From DASQBT01 sp049578545 (GTDB lineage: Bacteria; Pseudomonadota; Gammaproteobacteria; Burkholderiales; Thiobacillaceae): a DNA stretch of 52,543 nt. Below are positions 9,275 to 18,325 of this stretch, piece after piece. Location of the stretch: NCBI GenBank assembly GCA_049578545.1, contig JBAUMF010000124.1:1-52543 (forward strand), given 5' to 3'. Positions within the stretch are counted from its first letter, which is position 1; every line of letters starts with the position of its first letter. The notes under the pieces were generated by a model. It saw only the letters and a program-made list of their open reading frames with translations. It was not told where the DNA came from and searched no databases. A program made the position numbers and the translations under genes.

Positions 9275-10345
9275 CTAGCCGAGGTGTTTGACAATATGGG
9301 GGCCAACCAGGTTGGCGACTGGAAGTGGCAGCTTTTTCCAGGCAGCGATGAACAGACGATATTTCGGGTTGAGCGGGTTGACCTCCGGTACCTCCTTTGC
9401 CTTCACGAGAAAATTCTCGTAATAGAGCGGCTGCGGTTCAAAGCCCCAATTCTTTTTGAAGTGGTACGGCCCCGTTCCCACCTTGCTGCGGCCATAATCA
9501 AACAACGTATAGCCCGCCTCGCATGAGCGCCGCATCAATTCCCAATACTTGAAATCGTTCGCTGCCAGATCGCGTGCCTCGGGCATATCGCCCGCATAGT
9601 AGGGAAGGATCTCATTGCGGAAGTGAAAGCTCATCACACTGCTGACCACCTTGCGGTCTTTCACCACGGACAACACCGAGCAATCCGGACCAAATACGTC
9701 CTTCAGGGCTTGAAAGTAGCGTTTGGATTGGGCTGGGGTTCCGTGACGATGCACATTATCGGAAAACACCTTGTAGAAGCGTTCCACATTGTCATCCTGT
9801 TCGCTCACCAGCCCGACCTTGATGCCCTTTCGCACCATGGCCCGCTGCTTGCGCGGAATGGCATTCATGTTCCTTTCCAATTCTGGATCGATTGGCTTGC
9901 GGAAGGTCACGTACAGATCCTTGGTGCGCCAATCCGGATGAAGCGGTTTCAGACCCCGGTACTCAAGCACGTCCACGTGGTTCATCTGGGCCTGCGTTCG
10001 TGCCGCCTCATCCAGTGCCTGAGATGCTGCCTCGTTGTCGGCTACGATCCCGCCATAGGCACAAAACGGAAGCGAGGTCAGGCTATGTCCGAACAACCGG
10101 CTCCTGATTTCGGCCAGGGGCAGCACACCGGTAATGACTCCACCCTGCTCGATGAAATAGAAATAGGTACGGTGGCCGAACACCTTTTCGATTACCTGCT
10201 TCCAGCCCGCCCTGTGGAAGAAGGTGGCTTCGGGATGCGCAAGGACATAGGCATCCCAACGATCCTGGTCGGATGCAGCCAGCAATTTAACCACTGGCTC
10301 CGCAGTCGCAGCGACCGGGGGCGGGATCCGGATTGCCATATTCAT
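9275..10345 (-). CDS. FemAB family XrtA/PEP-CTERM system-associated protein
   Basis: 356 aa with the double-GNAT layout of FemA/FemB-like aminoacyl or acyl transferases. Visible stretches are FHRAGWKQVIEKVFGH near the N-terminus, then RKQRAMVRKGIK, and late FDYGRSKVGTGPYHFKKNWG. This corresponds to the PEP-CTERM FemAB family (TIGR03019 type). Its exact acceptor is not known; addition of an amino acid or acyl group to the polysaccharide is an inference. ATG at 10345 overlaps the stop of the deacetylase gene (ATGA). Confidence 0.93.
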   Translation of the reverse strand: MNMAIRIPPPVAATAEPVVKLLAASDQDRWDAYVLAHPEATFFHRAGWKQVIEKVFGHRTYFYFIEQGGVITGVLPLAEIRSRLFGHSLTSLPFCAYGGIVADNEAASQALDEAARTQAQMNHVDVLEYRGLKPLHPDWRTKDLYVTFRKPIDPELERNMNAIPRKQRAMVRKGIKVGLVSEQDDNVERFYKVFSDNVHRHGTPAQSKRYFQALKDVFGPDCSVLSVVKDRKVVSSVMSFHFRNEILPYYAGDMPEARDLAANDFKYWELMRRSCEAGYTLFDYGRSKVGTGPYHFKKNWGFEPQPLYYENFLVKAKEVPEVNPLNPKYRLFIAAWKKLPLPVANLVGPHIVKHLG

Positions 10346-11193
10346 TGGGTGTGAGAGGCATTGAGGAAGGTTTGGTCCACTCTTCCCCAGGAAAAATCAT
10401 TCAGCAAACGCGTTAGTTTGCCTTGCATTTGTTGCAAGTTCACGTAATGCCTGAATCGCGTCCTGGCATTGATCCCATGGGGCCGTGGCTGCTCGGGATC
10501 GACCTCCCAGGGATGAAAGTAAAACATGCAGGGCACCTGCTCCCGCCGGTTGACCTGTTTGAGCAGCCAGCGGGATACGCCATAAGGCATGAGGCGGAAG
10601 TATCCTCCGCCCGCAGCAGGCAGGTTGCGGCCAAACAGGGGGACCGTGGTAGGCGGCAATTCAAGAATCCCACCCTCCCCATTAGGCCAATACGGGTGGC
10701 GCGGGGCGTCCGGCGCACCATAGTGATCGTGTCTTACCGGGTAGATGCTGGAACTGTAGACATGGCCGCTTTCAGCCAATACATCCAGCGCCCAGCGGTT
10801 GCGTCCGCTAATGGAGAAACTGGGTGCACGGTAGCCTTTGACTTCGACCCCTGCAGTGTCTTCCAGAATATGCTTGGCCCGCACCACGTCAAGGCGAAAT
10901 TCTTCCGGGCTCAAATCCGTGGCGCGTTGGTGGCCATAGCCATGGCTGGCGAGCTCGTGGCCATTCTCCACGATCCTGCGCGCAACCTGGGGGTGGCGTT
11001 CCACGATCCAGCCCAGCGCAAAGAATGTCGCCTTGGTGCTTGCGTCATCCAGCAGACCCAGAATCAGATCAACGTTGCGCTCAACGCGGCAGGGAATGGT
11101 GTCCCACTCGTCACGCGAAATATAGGGCGCAAACGCCGACACCTGGAAATAGTCTTCCACATCGATGGTCATGGCATTGCAAATTGCTGACAT
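10342..11193 (-). CDS. XrtA system polysaccharide deacetylase
   Basis: 283 aa when started at ATG 11193 (MSAICNAMTIDVEDYF); a longer frame to 11229 would run into wecB and lacks the TGATG junction seen at 11193. It is a carbohydrate esterase 4 (NodB) fold: TIDVEDYF supplies the catalytic and metal Asp residues, ELASHGYGHQ the metal-binding His pair, and YRAPSFS is motif 3. The C-terminal part matches the DUF3473 extension of exosortase-associated deacetylases (TIGR03006 type). It probably removes N-acetyl groups from the exopolysaccharide or its intermediates, consistent with WecB encoded next door. Confidence 0.93.
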   Translation of the reverse strand: MSAICNAMTIDVEDYFQVSAFAPYISRDEWDTIPCRVERNVDLILGLLDDASTKATFFALGWIVERHPQVARRIVENGHELASHGYGHQRATDLSPEEFRLDVVRAKHILEDTAGVEVKGYRAPSFSISGRNRWALDVLAESGHVYSSSIYPVRHDHYGAPDAPRHPYWPNGEGGILELPPTTVPLFGRNLPAAGGGYFRLMPYGVSRWLLKQVNRREQVPCMFYFHPWEVDPEQPRPHGINARTRFRHYVNLQQMQGKLTRLLNDFSWGRVDQTFLNASHTQ

Positions 11194-12296
11194 CAGGCCA
11201 CTCTCGCTTCCTGTCCGCCAGGCAGCCATAGTCGTATTACTTCGGCAATCCTCACTGCGGCCTTGCCATCCCAGTATTCGGGCACCCGTCCTGCTTTGCC
11301 TCCAAAGGAGAATATTTCATCGACCGCCTGGCGCAACCGGTTCATGTCCGTGCCGATCAGGGTGTTGGTTCCCTCGTTTATCGTGACTGGACGTTCGGTG
11401 TTTTCCCGTAAGGTCAGACAGGGAACTCCCAAAGCGGTGGTCTCTTCCTGGATGCCACCCGAGTCTGTCATGACGAACCTGGCGCCCTGCATCAAACCCA
11501 GCATCTCCAGATAGCCCAGCGGCGGCATCAATTTCAGATTCTCAATCAAGCCACCCAGGCTGAAGGAATCAATGCGTGCCAGCGTGCGGGGATGCAGGGG
11601 GAACACCACAGGGATACGCTGATTGATTTCCGCTACGCTACGCAGCAGCTTTTCCAGAATCGCTTTGTCGTCAACATTGGATGGCCGATGCAAGGTCAGA
11701 ATTGCATACGGACCTGCGTGACCAGCAAGCGTTTTTGTCGGCGCAACCGCACGATCCAGATTGCGGCGCAAGGTATCAATCATCACATTGCCGACGAAAT
11801 GGACCCGGGATTCGGCAATTCCTTCTTTCCTGAGATTGTCCAGCGCGCTGCGCTCGGTGGTGAACAGCAGATCAGAAATCTGGTCAGTCAGAACCCGGTT
11901 CACTTCTTCCGGCATGGCGCGATCGTAACTGCGCAGACCTGCCTCGACATGAATCACCTGAACACCGAGCTTGGTGCCCACCAACGCACAGGCAATGGTG
12001 GAATTGATGTCGCCGACCACCAGAATGGAGCGTGGCGCTTCAGCCTCGACGATCGGCTCGAAACGCTTCATGACTTCAGCCGTTTGTACGGCATGGGAAG
12101 CCGACCCCACTTCCAGGTGAAAATCAGGAGCGGCAATTCCCAGGTCCTGGAAAAACCGCTCATTCATGGCTTCATCGTAGTGTTGGCCCGTGTGCAGCAG
12201 CTTTGCCCTCAGGCCCGCCTCGGCCAATGCGGCCATCACCGGCGCGATTTTCATGAAGTTGGGGCGGGCGCCGACGACGCAAAGAACCTGGGTCAC
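11193..12296 (-). CDS. wecB: UDP-N-acetylglucosamine 2-epimerase (non-hydrolysing)
   Basis: 367 aa. It interconverts UDP-GlcNAc and UDP-ManNAc, supplying ManNAc-type precursors to the polysaccharide. Family motifs: VVGARPNFMKIAPV at the N-terminus, HTGQHYDEAMNERFF, VHVEAGLRS (seen here as IHVEAGLRSYDRAMPEE), LTLHRPSNVD, and TDSGGIQEE for UDP binding. The start is GTG at 12296, since no ATG fits the conserved N-terminus. The stop is fused to the deacetylase start (TGATG). Confidence 0.95.
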   Translation of the reverse strand: MTQVLCVVGARPNFMKIAPVMAALAEAGLRAKLLHTGQHYDEAMNERFFQDLGIAAPDFHLEVGSASHAVQTAEVMKRFEPIVEAEAPRSILVVGDINSTIACALVGTKLGVQVIHVEAGLRSYDRAMPEEVNRVLTDQISDLLFTTERSALDNLRKEGIAESRVHFVGNVMIDTLRRNLDRAVAPTKTLAGHAGPYAILTLHRPSNVDDKAILEKLLRSVAEINQRIPVVFPLHPRTLARIDSFSLGGLIENLKLMPPLGYLEMLGLMQGARFVMTDSGGIQEETTALGVPCLTLRENTERPVTINEGTNTLIGTDMNRLRQAVDEIFSFGGKAGRVPEYWDGKAAVRIAEVIRLWLPGGQEARVA

Positions 12297-12309
12297 AGGA
12301 TGGGCTCCC

Positions 12310-13350
12310 CTAATGGGGTAGAGGCTGATCCTTGGAAGCCGGTTCCGCTTCCTCTACGACTGGATTGCGTTCACTCAGCATGTACAGAATCTTGCGCACA
12401 ATGGGCAGGATCCGATTGATGGAGCGCTCGATCTGCTCGACACGCTGGGCCAGCACTCCGGATTCCTGGGTGTGCAATACCGCCGTACTCTGGTTCGGAG
12501 CGCTTGACGCACCGGCATAGACGGGCGATTCCTGATGCGCCACTTCGTTGCGCAGGTCCTCAATCACTTCATTCACCTGCTGTTCATCGAAGTGGCTGAT
12601 TTCTTCCAGATACCCAAATAGCATCAGCCGGTCACAAAAGGTATTGATACGCCGGGGAATGCCGCCGGTAAAACGGTGGATCGAGGCAAACGCATCTTCG
12701 GAAAAACCTGGATTACCCTTCCAGCCCACCATGTTCAAACGATGCTCGATATACCCGCGCGTTTCATCCGCATCCATCGGTCCAAGGTGATAGGAGGCAA
12801 TGACGCGCTGGCGCAATTGCTGCATGTCCGCGCCCTGCAGAATGCCGCGAAACTCAGGCTGTCCAAGCAGGAAGGTCTGGATCAGGGAACTGTGATTGTT
12901 CTGGAAGTTGGACAGCATGCGCAGTTCCTCAACTGAGCGCGCGGTCAGGTTTTGTGCCTCATCTACCACCAACAGGACCCGCTTGCCCTGCCGGGAGGCC
13001 GAGTTGAGGTAATCCTCCAGATTCTTCAACAGCGCTGATTTGTTCAAACCCTCATGTTCGAGTCCGAGGGAGGCGGCAACACTGCGTAGCGTATCTTCAG
13101 CGTCCAGCTGGGTACTGACCAGCTGTGCAGCAATGATATTTTCTCTTTCCAACTGCTTGAACAGGTTGCGCACCAGGGTGGTCTTGCCTGCACCCACTTC
13201 ACCGGTAATCACGATGAAGCCTTCGCCCAGCGACAAGCCATAATCCAGATAGGCCATGGCCCGCTTGTGTCCCTTGCTGCCAAAGAAGAAGCGCGGGTCA
13301 GGGCTTAGCTGGAACGGTTTGGCGGTAAGGTGGTAATAGTCTTCGTACAT
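12310..13350 (-). CDS. XrtA system-associated secretion ATPase (ExeA-like)
   Basis: 346 aa AAA-type ATPase. It starts MYEDYYHLTAKPFQLSPDP, as in ExeA/general-secretion ATPases. Walker A GEVGAGKT is at 50-57 and Walker B VLLVVDEAQN at 125-134. The C-terminal third (after ~270) is low in similarity and ends in a charged segment. It matches the PEP-CTERM locus putative secretion ATPase family (TIGR03015 type). It likely powers or regulates assembly of the export machinery together with the outer-membrane protein encoded just upstream; direct function is unproven in the family. Confidence 0.93.
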   Translation of the reverse strand: MYEDYYHLTAKPFQLSPDPRFFFGSKGHKRAMAYLDYGLSLGEGFIVITGEVGAGKTTLVRNLFKQLERENIIAAQLVSTQLDAEDTLRSVAASLGLEHEGLNKSALLKNLEDYLNSASRQGKRVLLVVDEAQNLTARSVEELRMLSNFQNNHSSLIQTFLLGQPEFRGILQGADMQQLRQRVIASYHLGPMDADETRGYIEHRLNMVGWKGNPGFSEDAFASIHRFTGGIPRRINTFCDRLMLFGYLEEISHFDEQQVNEVIEDLRNEVAHQESPVYAGASSAPNQSTAVLHTQESGVLAQRVEQIERSINRILPIVRKILYMLSERNPVVEEAEPASKDQPLPH

Positions 13351-13358
13351 GTGCTCAC

Positions 13359-14867
13359 TCAGAAGGTCATGCGGAGCGTCGCCGTCAGGTCATCTTCAGC
13401 GAAGTCAACGGTGCTGTCGTTGGAATGACGCTCGGTACGGCGGAAAACCAGCGAACCATTGGTCTTGCGATCAAACTGCTTTGTCAGTCCCACACTCGCT
13501 GTATAAAGTTTGTCATCCCTGCTTCCAGTAAGACCTGACAGATCCGCTGGCACCAGGTCGTTGGTGTAGCTCAGACCTGCACTCAAGCTAAGGGTAGGCT
13601 TCAGACGATAGCCGTACGTAATGCCGATGCCCCGGGTCTCATCCTCGGGTAAACCGACAATCTGTTCATAAATGCGCCGCACGTCAAATACATTCAGCCC
13701 CACGCTGGTCCTGCTCTTGGACCAGACCGCGCCCCCCCGCAGCGTCTTGCTGATAAAAACGCCATTGGCAACACCCAGTGGCACTGAACCCACCGGCGCC
13801 GTCCCCAGGGGAACACAGTTGGTCTGCCCGCTCGGCGGGAGAGTGCCTTGCGCAAAGAACAGGCCGGCATCACAGATCCAGGCCACAATGGGCTGGGTGT
13901 TGAGGAGCAACTGGGAAATGTCGCTGGTCCCTTCGCTGTAGCTGGCGGTCCAGACAGAATAATGGGTACGGTAACTGAAATCGAAGCTGTAGGTCCGGCC
14001 AAAATAGGTATGGCCGACGGACGCGTCCAGGGAAAGACGCCGGTTGGGTGTCCAGCCCAGGCCGGCGGTCCAGGAATTAGCGCTAATAGTGTTGCCAACC
14101 GAGTCAAACTGATCATGGTCGTGGCCTACGCTACCGAACGCACGGATGTGCCGGGTCAGCACATAGCCCAGGTTCAGGTCGTAATGCTCGAACTTGTCGC
14201 TGCCATCGCCGCTCACCGCCGTATCGCGCAGGGAATAGTTGAGTCCCCAGGACAAGTCATTGAATTGCGTTCCGCTGTTGAGCGAAGCGGTAAGCGTATT
14301 GGAGAGGAGATCGTTGGCGTTATTGTTAAACAGTGCACCGGACAGGGTATATCGGACCGTTCCTGTGGCGAAGGTGCCAAAACGCTTGATCAGATAAGGA
14401 CTGAGCGAGTAGCTCCCCACTGTGGTGAGATTGCCTGTGTTCAGGTTGCCGTTTCCTGGCGCCCCCAGCAGGGAGGTCAGCACCTGCGAGACATTGGCGG
14501 TGGCATCGACGAAGAACAAATCCTTAATAACCGTGGCCTTGGCGTTTGCCCCCAGGTTGTGGTAGACGTCATTGGTGTTACCGCCCCCACCACTATAGCG
14601 TTCTATCCCCGTCAGGGAATAGTTCGCAGCGAACTGAAGGTCGCGGGAACCCAGCAGGGTGGCGCTGACGCCAGGCGTAAGGGTCAGGATGGTTGCACTG
14701 TACTTGTCAGCATCGGGAGCCTGATTGACGTTATCGGTAAGCTCGACCTGAGCGCTCACGGAAGGAACGATCCTCCAGTCCGCCGCCTCAAGAGTCCAGG
14801 ACGCCTGCGATGCAGCAAGAAAGAAAATCGTGCGGGAAGCGAATTGAAGGCGTGACACATTCGCCAT
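13359..14867 (-). CDS. PEP-CTERM system-associated outer-membrane beta-barrel protein
   Basis: 502 aa from ATG 14867 (MANVSRLQFASRTIFFLAA), chosen because it directly precedes a signal peptide and lies five bases after the stop of the kinase gene. Upstream in-frame starts would lie inside the kinase gene. The mature protein has alternating short beta-strands and ends with RMTF, a terminal Phe typical of outer-membrane barrels. It corresponds to the TIGR03016 family. It may form the outer-membrane conduit for the exopolysaccharide; this is inference from locus and topology. Confidence 0.9.
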   Translation of the reverse strand: MANVSRLQFASRTIFFLAASQASWTLEAADWRIVPSVSAQVELTDNVNQAPDADKYSATILTLTPGVSATLLGSRDLQFAANYSLTGIERYSGGGGNTNDVYHNLGANAKATVIKDLFFVDATANVSQVLTSLLGAPGNGNLNTGNLTTVGSYSLSPYLIKRFGTFATGTVRYTLSGALFNNNANDLLSNTLTASLNSGTQFNDLSWGLNYSLRDTAVSGDGSDKFEHYDLNLGYVLTRHIRAFGSVGHDHDQFDSVGNTISANSWTAGLGWTPNRRLSLDASVGHTYFGRTYSFDFSYRTHYSVWTASYSEGTSDISQLLLNTQPIVAWICDAGLFFAQGTLPPSGQTNCVPLGTAPVGSVPLGVANGVFISKTLRGGAVWSKSRTSVGLNVFDVRRIYEQIVGLPEDETRGIGITYGYRLKPTLSLSAGLSYTNDLVPADLSGLTGSRDDKLYTASVGLTKQFDRKTNGSLVFRRTERHSNDSTVDFAEDDLTATLRMTF

Positions 14868-14871
14868 GGGC

Positions 14872-15822
14872 TTATTTTCCGTAACTGCCATAGTACCCGT
14901 AGTAATAGTCCGTCCCTGGGGAGGGCGTGGTTTTGTTGAGAAGCATGGCAACGACTTCGCACGACTGCAGGTGATGATTGATTGCCTCTGATACGGCCTC
15001 TTGCGAGGTTTTCTCGGCTTCAACCACCATGACTACCTGGCCCATATGCGTAGCCAGCACACTGGCTTCGCTGGTTGCCAGCAGGGGCGGAGAATCAAAG
15101 ATGATGATGCGGTCATGATACCGGTTGCCAATGTCTTCCACCAGGTCCGTCATGGCAGCACTGGCCAGAAGTTCGGTGGCCCGCTTATAGGTGCGTCCCG
15201 CCGGCAGGACCGTCAACTTGGCAATATTTGTCTTGATCAGAACATCCGGCAAATGCAAAGTCTTGTCTTGCAATACATCCAGCAGGCCTTTGTCCGCATG
15301 GATGCCAAGGTATTCCGGAATTCTTGGGCGCGCCACATCGGCATCAACCAGCAGTACTGTCCGATCCATTTCCATGGCCATGGAAATGGCCAGGTTGATT
15401 GCAACAAAGGTCTTACCCTCTCCCGGCAGTGAACTGGTTACCATGATGAGATTGCCATTCTTGACCCGGGCTGTCCCCTGACCAAAGGCATTGGCAATCA
15501 AGGGCCGCTTGATGATGCGGAATTCCTCAGCAATCTGGCTCTTTTCCGCATCCGGGGTAATCATGCCCATCTTCTTCAGCCGGGCCAGATCGACTTGCTG
15601 GGATACACTCGTGACAACTGCGTCGACCTGTGATTCAAGCTCATCCGAAATATCCAGCGCGTCTCGCGACTCCTGATCGTGTGCAGCGGATGTCTTCTGT
15701 AAACGCGCAACAGCGGCCTCAACGAGAACGTCATTATCGACATCCTGTCGATCATCACGTTTAGGCGATGACAAAGGAGATGAGACACCCAATTTATTGG
15801 CGGCTTTTTCAATAATGCTCAC
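14872..15822 (-). CDS. XrtA-associated tyrosine autokinase (BY-kinase)
   Basis: 316 aa. Bacterial tyrosine kinase of the Wzc/CapB cytoplasmic type: Walker A SSLPGEGKT at 130-138, Walker A' VLLVDAD at 156-162, Walker B IIIFDSPP, and a C-terminal tyrosine cluster (DYYYGYYGSYGK) for autophosphorylation. It corresponds to the TIGR03018 family. With the adjacent chain-length protein it is expected to control polymer length and export through cycles of tyrosine phosphorylation. It lacks its own membrane segments, which the adjacent gene supplies. Confidence 0.95.
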   Translation of the reverse strand: MSIIEKAANKLGVSSPLSSPKRDDRQDVDNDVLVEAAVARLQKTSAAHDQESRDALDISDELESQVDAVVTSVSQQVDLARLKKMGMITPDAEKSQIAEEFRIIKRPLIANAFGQGTARVKNGNLIMVTSSLPGEGKTFVAINLAISMAMEMDRTVLLVDADVARPRIPEYLGIHADKGLLDVLQDKTLHLPDVLIKTNIAKLTVLPAGRTYKRATELLASAAMTDLVEDIGNRYHDRIIIFDSPPLLATSEASVLATHMGQVVMVVEAEKTSQEAVSEAINHHLQSCEVVAMLLNKTTPSPGTDYYYGYYGSYGK

Positions 15823-15833
15823 TCATGCCCCCC

Positions 15834-17372
15834 TTAGGCCGCTCGGGCCATGACGAATTGCAACATCATCAATACCCCATAGGCGCCCACCAGACTGCCC
15901 AGTGCTGCCAGATAAGCCATCAATCCTTTGCGTTTCCTGCGCCGACTCTCATCGGTCTCAATCCGTGTCACCCCGCCCAGCAAAGGCAAGCCGGTAAGAT
16001 CGCGCAGGCTGCGGCGATCATTTATAGTGCGGCGAATCTGGCTCAACAGGAAGGCCGCAGCAATTCCAGCCAGCAGACCGCCCAGTGGAACCAGAGATAT
16101 CAGCAGGGGCCGATTTGGCCATGCCGGGACAAACGGCACACGGGGCGGATCGATCACGCGGAAGTCAACCGTGTCCGTTTTGCTCTCGACATCACTGGAC
16201 ATACTGGCCGACTCACGACGGGCCAGCAATGCAGTGTAATTCTGCTTGTAAACATCATAATCGCGGTTAAGCTGGGTAAACTCCTGCTCAACCTCTGGAA
16301 TCATGTTGGCTGCATTGCGCAACTCGTCAAAACGGTGCTGATATTCACCTACACGAGCCCTGAGGGACGCTACATTGGCATCCGCTTCAGCGATCGAAAT
16401 CGTCAGCTGCTGATAGACCGGATTTTGAACCCTGCTCCCGGCCGGATCGGCTTTGCGTTGCGCAATCTCCTGCTTTTTCTGCTCTTGCAGCTTGGCAATC
16501 AAACGTTTGGTAGCCTGAACATCCGGGTGCAGATCGGTGTATTGCATCTTCAGCTTGTCCAGGTCAGCTTGCAGCGCCTGGATGCGGTTATCGATTTCCG
16601 TAGTAGCCGGAGCTGACGCAGCGGCCGCCGCGGTCAATTCCGGCTCTTCGTCCTGCAGCTGGCGCTTGAGCTGATCGCGCCGCTGCGTAGCTTCCTGAAG
16701 GTCCAGTTGGGCCTGCTTTATCTGGCCGGACGTGTCTGCAAGCTTTGAATAATAGTCACCCCCTTGCCCCGGCATCATTCCCATATGTTTGCGCTTGAAC
16801 TCCTTCAGGGCATTCTCGCCGTCGACCAGTTTTTGCTGGTACTGTTGCAATTGCTCTTCAATGAACTTTTGTGACGAAGTTATATCCTGCCGGGTTTTGC
16901 CCAGGCTGGACTCAACAAAAATAGTGAGCAAGGCCTGCACGACCTTCTTTGCGATAGCCGGTTTTTCGTTCTGGTAACTGATTGTATAGAGGTTTTCCCG
17001 GCCTGCATCGGCAATGGAAATCCTGTCTTTCAACCCACTTATCAAGTTATCCATCTGTTCCGGGGTTTTGGCAGTCACATCCAGATCGGTCATTCTGGCA
17101 ACCTTTTCCAGGGTTGGGCGGCTGACCAGCGTGCGCGTCATCATCATGATCTGCTGGTCAACGTTTGGCTGAACCGTCAACCCGGCAAGCAGGGGTTTTA
17201 GCAGCGTCTGGGTGTCCACATAAACGCGCGCGGAGGCTTCATAGCGGTCAGGCAGAAAATATATCCATGCCCAGCCGGCCAGCGACACCAGCCAGGCTAC
17301 CAATACGATGTACCACCGGCGATTCCATGTGGCCTTGACGTAACCCAATATCTGTTGAATGACTTCATCCAT
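15834..17372 (-). CDS. XrtA system polysaccharide chain-length determinant (Wzz-like)
   Basis: 512 aa. Membrane segments flank a long periplasmic coiled-coil region: the first at ~residues 21-37 (WYIVLVAWLVSLAGWAW), the later ones near ~420-440 (after PFVPAWPNRPLLISL) and ~490-505. The coiled-coil region contains many Gln/Lys/Glu heptads between ~residues 170 and 390. It belongs to the GNVR/Wzz polysaccharide co-polymerase class (TIGR03007 type). It partners with the cytoplasmic tyrosine kinase encoded 11 bases downstream and spans the periplasm toward the export lipoprotein. Confidence 0.94.
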   Translation of the reverse strand: MDEVIQQILGYVKATWNRRWYIVLVAWLVSLAGWAWIYFLPDRYEASARVYVDTQTLLKPLLAGLTVQPNVDQQIMMMTRTLVSRPTLEKVARMTDLDVTAKTPEQMDNLISGLKDRISIADAGRENLYTISYQNEKPAIAKKVVQALLTIFVESSLGKTRQDITSSQKFIEEQLQQYQQKLVDGENALKEFKRKHMGMMPGQGGDYYSKLADTSGQIKQAQLDLQEATQRRDQLKRQLQDEEPELTAAAAASAPATTEIDNRIQALQADLDKLKMQYTDLHPDVQATKRLIAKLQEQKKQEIAQRKADPAGSRVQNPVYQQLTISIAEADANVASLRARVGEYQHRFDELRNAANMIPEVEQEFTQLNRDYDVYKQNYTALLARRESASMSSDVESKTDTVDFRVIDPPRVPFVPAWPNRPLLISLVPLGGLLAGIAAAFLLSQIRRTINDRRSLRDLTGLPLLGGVTRIETDESRRRKRKGLMAYLAALGSLVGAYGVLMMLQFVMARAA

Positions 17373-17431
17373 CCGCTTGCCTCAACTCTGTGAACGAACA
17401 GAATTCCCCTGGATGACCAGGGGAAGCTCCC

Positions 17432-18061
17432 TTAGAACAGACTTTCAGGAATCACCAGAATATCGCCGGGGCGTACTTCCACATTGGCCGAGTAATCGCC
17501 ACCCTTGATCAGGTCTTCCAGCCGAACACCCAAAGGCGTTCTTTTGCCATCTTCGGTTCGCAAAATGTAGGCCTTGTTACCCGCAGCATAATCCGTCAAA
17601 CCACCCACTGAAATCATCAGATCGATCAAACTCATGTGCTCGCGATAGTTGAGAGCTTGAGGCTTGGCGGCCTCACCCACCACCCGGACCTGCTGACTGT
17701 AAGGCCCCATACCCCCTGCCACGATGACCGTTACGATCGGATCCTGGATATATTTGGACAGGGCTTTTTCGATATCCCGCGCCAAGTGGGTCGGAGTCTT
17801 GCCTGCGGCCGGCAAATCCTCAATCAGATTCATGGTCATCTTGCCATCCGGGCGAACCGGGAAGGAGCCGGACACATCTGGGTTACGCCAGACAAACACC
17901 TGCACTGAATCTCCCGGGCCAATCAAATAATTCCAGTCACCGAGTGATGGAGCCTCTGCCGGTGCAGACGAATAAACTGGGGTGTGACTGCATGCAGACA
18001 AGACAAATACCGAGACCGCTGCGACAGCCCAGACTCTTAGATTACTCAGGACAGACATCAT
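17432..18061 (-). CDS. XrtA system polysaccharide export lipoprotein (Wza-like)
   Basis: 209 aa. The start is ATG 18061 (a second ATG follows at 18058), preceded by a strong ribosome site GGGAGG five bases upstream; an upstream in-frame start at 18106 lacks this. The N-terminal signal ends in a lipobox LSAC with Cys24. The mature part has the Poly_export domain (YLIGPGDSVQVFVWRNPDVSG) followed by an SLBB-type repeat (VRVVGEAAKPQALNYREHMS). It forms the outer-membrane export channel. It is the first gene of the exopolysaccharide operon, 85 bases from the predicted sigma-54 promoter. Confidence 0.94.
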   Translation of the reverse strand: MMSVLSNLRVWAVAAVSVFVLSACSHTPVYSSAPAEAPSLGDWNYLIGPGDSVQVFVWRNPDVSGSFPVRPDGKMTMNLIEDLPAAGKTPTHLARDIEKALSKYIQDPIVTVIVAGGMGPYSQQVRVVGEAAKPQALNYREHMSLIDLMISVGGLTDYAAGNKAYILRTEDGKRTPLGVRLEDLIKGGDYSANVEVRPGDILVIPESLF

Positions 18062-18145
18062 TCTTTCCTCCCTAACACGGTTCAAGCCGAGCATTATGCC
18101 AGACATTGTAAATTATCCAGCTTGAGCAACATTCCAAGCAAACTC

Positions 18146-18161
18146 AGCAATATTTGAGCCA
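18146..18161 (-). promoter_or_regulatory. Sigma-54 (-24/-12) promoter of the exopolysaccharide operon
   Basis: On the minus strand the sequence TGGCTCAAATATTGCT matches the consensus TGGCACG-N4-TTGCW at 10 of 12 defined positions, with GG and GC exactly ten bases apart. Transcription would start near 18135, giving a ~75-nt leader before the export gene. Upstream lie imperfect inverted repeats (GCTGCT at 18213-18218 with AGCAGC at 18231-18236; CTTTGC at 18170 with GCGAAG near 18188) that might bind an activator. XrtA loci are commonly associated with the PrsK/PrsR system, where PrsR is a sigma-54 activator; those genes are not in this window. Confidence 0.65.
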
Positions 18162-18325
18162 CCAGCCTACTTTGCTATTGTTGCGAAGCACAATATGCCA
18201 TTTGACAGAGCCGCTGCTATTCATGGGATCAGCAGCACCATGCGTGAATTAAGGATTTTTCGTCGATTTCCTGACAACAATGGCAAGAAATTGGGTCAAT
18301 CTGTTTGCGTTATTATTCCAGCATC

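Noticed and set aside
13848..14855. 335-codon open frame antisense to the outer-membrane protein gene
   Set aside because: No ribosome site or domain; the sense-strand protein has a signal peptide and beta-barrel end.
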